12,892 nucleotides of DNA, taken from the NCBI GenBank assembly GCA_000787465.1, contig JSYX01000787.1, positions 1 to 12,892 on the forward strand, in the 5' to 3' direction. This document shows, piece after piece, positions 9,233 through 12,892 of the stretch. Origin of the DNA: Thermomucor indicae-seudaticae (Eukaryota > Mucoromycota > Mucoromycetes > Mucorales > Lichtheimiaceae). How positions within the stretch are numbered: position 1 is the stretch's first letter; each line of letters opens with the position of its first letter. Under the pieces are notes generated by a model. That model was not told the DNA's origin. It searched no databases and saw nothing but the letters and a program-made list of their open reading frames with translations. The position numbers and the translations under genes are program-made.

Positions 9233-9710
9233 ATGCTTCCTTGGTTTGCTCCCGTAAGGATTCGAGTTGGCGGGAATCTTCCCGACGGGGGTCCCATTCC
9301 AGACAGTCGACGAGGACTCTCAGTAACTTGCCGTGGCAATCCTCCGATCATGCCACAAGTATTTTTGGATGAATCATACTGTCACTTGGACCATCGTAGC
9401 AGGAAGACATGGTTTAAACCAGGCAGCACGGTACTCGAAATAGAGGCCGGACAACCGATGCTTCTCATTTTCGGTTGCCGTTGTTGCTTTCCGTCAGGAC
9501 GACCTTCGAGCTTGTGAAGAACAGCATTCTTACCTGGCCCTTGCAGGGCACGGCTCACGTTCGCCCAACGGTTATTACCATTTAGGTAATGGCACTGCGT
9601 TAGAATTGAATACGTTCTACTTACTTGCTTGTGATTTGGTAGAGTGGACCCAGAGCGCATGAAAATGATACTGGCTTTCACTAAACATGAAGAAACGAAC
9701 AAGCAGTGGC
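9233..9710 (+). pseudogene. Decayed DDE-type (IS630/Tc1-like) transposase fragment
   Basis: An open frame at 9233-9517 contains VFLDESYCHLDHRSRKTW (about 9355-9410) followed by PGSTVLEIEAG and PMLLIFG. This resembles the block around the first catalytic Asp of IS630/Tc1-like DDE transposases common in fungi: an [YF]LDE[ST] strand, then a His/Arg segment ending in W, then a G-rich strand. Homology-like sequence then appears to slip frame: VVAFRQDD is read in the next frame from about 9485, LVKNSILTWP in the third from about 9511, and a possible YYH-GN remnant near 9565. The N-terminal DNA-binding part and the later catalytic acids are not recognisable. It is best read as an inactive relic with several frameshifts. 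The family call comes from pattern memory, not a search. Confidence 0.5.
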
Positions 9711-10100
9711 AGCTGGCGAAGAATCATCCTTTAGGCAAAATTGTGTTTTATGATGTGTGCTTTTTTTACAAATAATGTTATGATCATGGTGGTAAACGAC
9801 TGTGCATTTGCGTCGAGCCAGTTTGAAAACAAGTATGTGAGGAGTGATATGTAATGGGTTCGATCCGCCTCGAACGCTTTTATTGTATGTGTCGTATCAG
9901 AAGACGAGCAGTCTTACATGATGGAAGAGTCAAATTTTCGCATTATGCTCATCCTGGCAGCACTTTAGACAAGTGCGCTTCATTCAAGGAGCTTGCAAAT
10001 CTCTTAAGCTACTGACGGAGCGGGCTGCAGAAGGAGGGTTGTACACATGACGTTGGATTTTGATGACATCCAAGAAATGGCGTCCCCACACAACCTGATA
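9711..10100. other. Intergenic stretch with no gene seen
   Basis: This AT-rich sequence between the transposase relic and the SET gene promoter has only short open frames. A GGGTTCGATCC string near 9856-9866 resembles a tRNA T-loop, but no tRNA can be folded around it. Confidence 0.5.
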
Positions 10101-10238
10101 ATCTTTGGCGATTGGCCAATGGCGGTACGTGGTTTTAAAATGCCGCCGCATTTGGTCGGGTTTTTAAAAGGGGGCCCCGCATCTATACAATCTCTGGCCC
10201 TCTCTCTCTTTCTAACTGCACCCCCTGTTAAAATCGAT
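10101..10238 (+). promoter_or_regulatory. Promoter of the SET gene: palindromic CCAAT, TTTTAAAA, CT tract
   Basis: ATTGGCCAAT at 10111-10120 is a perfect palindrome carrying a CCAAT box on each strand. TTTTAAAA at 10162-10169 is TATA-like. A CTCTCTCTCTTTC tract (about 10199-10211) lies before the ATG at 10239. The order is the same as upstream of the UPF0643-like gene. The reading frame is open through this stretch back to an ATG at 10047, but the promoter-like content favours the 10239 start. Confidence 0.55.
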
Positions 10239-10809
10239 ATGGCAGTTACCACCACAGAAGTCCAAGAACAACAAAAGCCGACACACCCTGGATTATTCCG
10301 TGTTGTGCGCCAAGGACCACCTGATCAATTTCGAAGCAAACTGGTAGCTGAGCGTGATTTTGCCAACGACCAAGTGATTGCCCGGTTGGAAGGACTGACG
10401 CCTGGTCCAAAACGATACTCTTCTGTTCAAGTCTCAGCAACGGAGCACGTGGAGCTGAATAGCGACTTGGTATACATGAACCATTCGTGTGATCCATCTA
10501 CGCATATGGACGTGGATCGGATGGTGGTCGTGGCCATCAAGGATATCAAGGCCGGTGATGAACTGACGTTCTTTTATCCATCCACAGAATGGGATATGGG
10601 TAAGTATTAAAACGATCAATGTAACGTTCAAGATCATGGGTGGCCTAATATTCTATCCAGCACAACCTTTTGCTTGCTGGTGTGGTGCGCCTCAGTGCAT
10701 TCGGACGGTAACGGGCGCAAAACATTTACCAACAGAAACCTTGGATCGGTTTACCTTGTGCAAACATATTAAAGAGCTTGTCGCCCAACGAGACTCCTCC
10801 AGTGCCTAG
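10239..10809 (+). CDS. Small SET and post-SET domain protein, two exons
   Basis: Exons 10239-10599 and 10661-10809 flank a 61-nt phase-1 intron (donor GTAAGT, acceptor CTATCCAG) and encode 169 aa. Nearly the whole protein is a SET-type methyltransferase fold. SKLVAERDFANDQVIARL (about 29-46) is the opening SET strand, LVYMNHSCDPS (about 75-85) carries the NHSC motif that lines the cofactor pocket, GDELTFFYPSTEWDM (about 107-121) replaces the usual GEELTxDY, and CWCGAPQC (about 127-134) is a post-SET CxC-type zinc motif. SET enzymes transfer methyl groups from S-adenosylmethionine to lysines. This short family with the FYPSTEWDMAQPF signature occurs in fungi and beyond, and its substrate is not known to me. 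The N-terminal GxG loop is not recognisable, so activity is uncertain. There is no chromatin-reader domain. It is convergent with the dehydrogenase gene. Confidence 0.85.
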
Positions 10810-10875
10810 ATAGATCTTCCGTTTTAGATTCCATTCCCGTTCTCCTCCTCCTTGACTATTCGCGGGTCGAAAGAA

Positions 10876-10881
10876 AATAAA
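10876..10881 (+). terminator. Possible poly(A) signal of the SET gene
   Basis: AATAAA lies within an A-rich run 67 nt after the SET stop codon, a plausible position for a polyadenylation signal. Confidence 0.4.
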
Positions 10882-11026
10882 AATCGTGGACTAGATTTGT
10901 TTTTTTTCCTGGCATGATGGCCCTGACACGGCAAAAAGGTCATCCGAGAGAGTTTATATGCCGATCGACGTGCTATGCTAAAACCTGCTGCAAGCAACAT
11001 ACACGCAGCTTGTTGAGAACCATTTT
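10882..11026. other. Convergent 3' intergenic gap between the SET and dehydrogenase genes
   Basis: Only 217 nt separate the stop codons of the two convergent genes. No minus-strand AATAAA is visible for the dehydrogenase, so their 3' ends may overlap. Confidence 0.5.
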
Positions 11027-12461
11027 TCACAATTTACTAGTTGCTCTGGCCAGTGCCTCGGCCAGCTGTTGTTTCCCAATCTTTACGATTTTCTGATAAT
11101 GCTCAGGGGCAGCGGAAACCAGTTGTTCATTGACGCAACTCTCTGTGGGTAGAATTTCCGGAAAAGTCAGTAGAATCCACGAAAAGAATGTATTTATCAT
11201 ACCTGGCACCTCGAAACGAGGCTGCACATGCACTCCATCTGGCAAAGCCAATAACGTTTCCCCTGCAGATGCTTTACATCAGTTTTCTTGTCAAACTTCC
11301 TCTATATAGACATGCATTACCTGCTAGTTCTTCATTCTGAAGACACTCCAAAAACGCGCCCACAACAGTTTTCATGCTCGCCTTTGGACACATGTCTATA
11401 AACGGTTTGTACGGATGATCATTCGGCAACGCGATCATGTCCGTTTCTGCCCCATAACTTTTGGTCAGCCGCTCCCAAGAACAATTGGTATGATACATAC
11501 CCACCCAGTATGGACAAACTTTTTACCCATCAAACGTGCACTTCGTTAATCTCTCGCATGTATACTGCAACGTAAGTTCACGTTACCTGCATTAACACGA
11601 ACATTGCAAATATCTTTAAGGCTCTCTAAGGAGCGCGTCCAGCCGACCACCGCGTGTTTGCTGGCACAGTATGCATCGATATCTCTTTGTGAAAGAAGAC
11701 GAATCAGCATATTGATTCTGGTATTCACTACGGACCCTTTTTCATACAAGAGTGCAGCGAAACCCGCGATTGAAGCGGTATTGACAATGACTCCCTTTCC
11801 TCGGTTTGCCATATGTAGCATAGCCACCTTTGTTCCTGATAGATCGTCAGTTAGGACTGGGCTAGCTAATAATAATAGTAAATCACAAACCTTTGATAAC
11901 TCCACCCAGATTGACTTCATGAATCTTCATATCCGCTACATCTAATATACAAGTTTTTGTCAGGTCAGTGCCTGCCGGATGAAGAACGACTTACCATCCA
12001 AAGGAGTGAAAAGGACATTGGCATTCTGCGCAACACCGGCATTAAGGATAGCAATCTTCCGCGCTCCTCCGTTGAGTTTTGAAACTACAACTTCACAGAT
12101 GGATTTATGCACTTACGTCGACACCACCAAACTCCTTTTCGGCCAATGCGAAAAGAGCCAAAAGGTCATTGTATTTTGTCACATCCGCATGTTGGTAACT
12201 GGCAACATTCATGCCAGCTCTGTCAAAAAAAGTATTAGAGCAAAACGTGTCAGTTGAGATGCCCTTATTTTATTACCGTTTGTTGAGCTCTTCCACAGTG
12301 CTCTGTCCTTCTTTATCCAGCAAGTCACCAATAACGACTCTGGCTCCTCGAGCTACCAAGGCTTCTCCGACGGCCTTGCCAATGCCCCGACTGCCTCCGG
12401 TAATCACTGCTACTTTGGATTCAAAACTGTTTTTTGCGGAAGAAGAAGAAGACATGGTCAT
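11027..12461 (-). CDS. Short-chain dehydrogenase/reductase (15-PGDH-like), nine exons
   Basis: Exons on the minus strand are 12461-12277, 12219-12117, 12055-11995, 11941-11891, 11835-11736, 11684-11587, 11518-11321, 11262-11203 and 11142-11027, giving 323 aa (340 if the 51-nt intron 5 is kept). It is a classical Rossmann-fold SDR: VAVITGGSRGIGKA (about 17-30) is the TGxxxGxG dinucleotide loop, VVIGD (about 42-46) ends in an Asp that favours NAD(H), ADV (about 72-74), ILNAG is the NNAG-type motif, NTASIAG carries the catalytic Ser, and YCASK is the active-site YxxxK. RVNAVCP follows as expected. No signal peptide or membrane segment is seen, so it is probably cytosolic. It oxidises or reduces an unidentified alcohol/ketone; resemblance to 15-hydroxyprostaglandin dehydrogenases is general. 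The start was chosen at MTMSSSSS; the frame is open upstream with two further ATGs (to 12545). Confidence 0.88.
11685..11735 (-). other. 51-nt stop-free intron (or 17-aa insertion) in the dehydrogenase gene
   Basis: The segment begins GTCCGT and ends TTCACAAAG, is exactly 17 codons long, and has no in-frame stop. Its end is pyrimidine-rich. Removing it joins LLYEKG to DIDAYCASK, close to SDR norms; keeping it adds 17 residues just before the catalytic Tyr. The donor is non-consensus after GT, so the call is tentative. Confidence 0.55.
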
Positions 12462-12892
12462 TTTCCTATATGAATTTCGCTCAGCCAGCATTTTTAATGT
12501 GCAACATTGATGCCCAAAAATGGTGCATTTCTGCTTATGTAGCAATAACGTGAAGTCGTCGGTATCATCTCACGGTCCGTTTCTCATTCGTTCAAATCGA
12601 GAACGAGGAGGAGGAACATGGTTTGGTCGACTTCAAAAAGTCTTGCACGAAAGGGCCTTGTAACTTGCATGATAGACGGGCTCTTGTTGACGATCAAGTT
12701 TCAAAGGGAGTGTTGAGTTGGGAACGCTTTTATTGGTTTTGGAGAAGTACTGTACGTATGGTGCATTTCATTTAGAATCGCCACAAACTTTATTTTGTTT
12801 CAAATTTTCTTTTTAAATTCCGATTCCTATTTTGGTAATATATTTCCATATACGAAAGTCCAACTTCTGGTCATGGATGCCAATGCGGCGAT
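12462..12892. other. Right-edge intergenic region with the dehydrogenase promoter; no gene seen
   Basis: This region lies upstream of the minus-strand dehydrogenase. On that strand there is a CCAAT at 12736-12732 and AT-rich sequence near the start (ATTAAAAATG at about 12499-12490), both weak as promoter evidence. The plus strand has a 32-codon frame from the ATG at 12619 and an ATG at 12873 followed by an open frame to the window edge. Neither shows recognisable protein features. Confidence 0.4.

Noticed and set aside
9850..9875. tRNA T-loop-like string GGGTTCGATCC
   Set aside because: No pairing T stem, anticodon arm or acceptor stem can be built around it on either strand.
10047..10238. 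N-terminal extension of the SET protein from the ATG at 10047
   Set aside because: The stretch holds CCAAT, TATA-like and CT-tract motifs and adds no SET-like sequence; the 10239 start fits better.
12580..12605. B-box-like GTTCAAATC near the right edge
   Set aside because: No cloverleaf can be formed; the flanking bases do not pair as a T stem.
12619..12717. 32-codon open frame at the right edge
   Set aside because: Too short, no domain and no splice partner that I can support.
9872..12735. The 14-mer GAACGCTTTTATTG occurs at 9872 and 12722
   Set aside because: One shared 14-mer in a window this size is near chance expectation, and the flanks differ; not treated as a repeat family.
1..12892. 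CRISPR array, operon, defence island or biosynthetic cluster
   Set aside because: The window is intron-rich fungal DNA with unrelated housekeeping-type genes; no spacer-repeat array or clustered pathway genes are present.

Overview
The window looks like ordinary nuclear DNA of an early-diverging filamentous fungus, most likely Mucoromycota; the lineage is inference. The reasons are five protein genes densely cut by short introns (46-83 nt, mostly 52-64), GT-AG ends with CTAAC/TAAC-like branch sites, CT-rich leaders before start codons, and the protein families present. All exon joins were made by hand from reading frame, intron phase and family conservation, so a few boundaries are ambiguous and are flagged.

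Layout from left to right: (1) a two-exon minus-strand gene (727 to 20) for a 215-aa conserved fungal protein of unknown function, with a CCAAT/TATA promoter. (2) An 11-exon minus-strand gene (3476 to 1260) for a 542-aa F-BAR + SH3 protein of the Cdc15/Imp2/Hof1/PSTPIP type, which acts in actin-ring and septum work at cytokinesis. (3) A 256-nt divergent promoter region with GA repeats, an 11-bp tandem duplication and an MBF/E2F-like box. (4) A 16-exon plus-strand gene (3733 to 8521) for SMC4, the condensin ATPase, about 1317 aa, with a 13-nt micro-exon. (5) About 1.7 kb without an intact gene, holding a decayed DDE transposase fragment. (6) A two-exon plus-strand gene (10239 to 10809) for a 169-aa stand-alone SET/post-SET protein. 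(7) A convergent nine-exon minus-strand gene (12461 to 11027) for a 323-aa short-chain dehydrogenase. (8) A 430-nt right edge with no supportable gene.

The genes do not form a pathway or cluster. The one suggestive pairing is the divergent F-BAR (cytokinesis) and SMC4 (chromosome condensation) genes, which share a short promoter and could be co-regulated in the cell cycle. I see no evidence of a novel defence, mobile or biosynthetic system. The points worth checking are gene-structure oddities (micro-exon, two introns of length 3n, A-rich 3' splice sites), CG-alternating intron tracts, the SH3 and SET motif departures, and the transposase relic.
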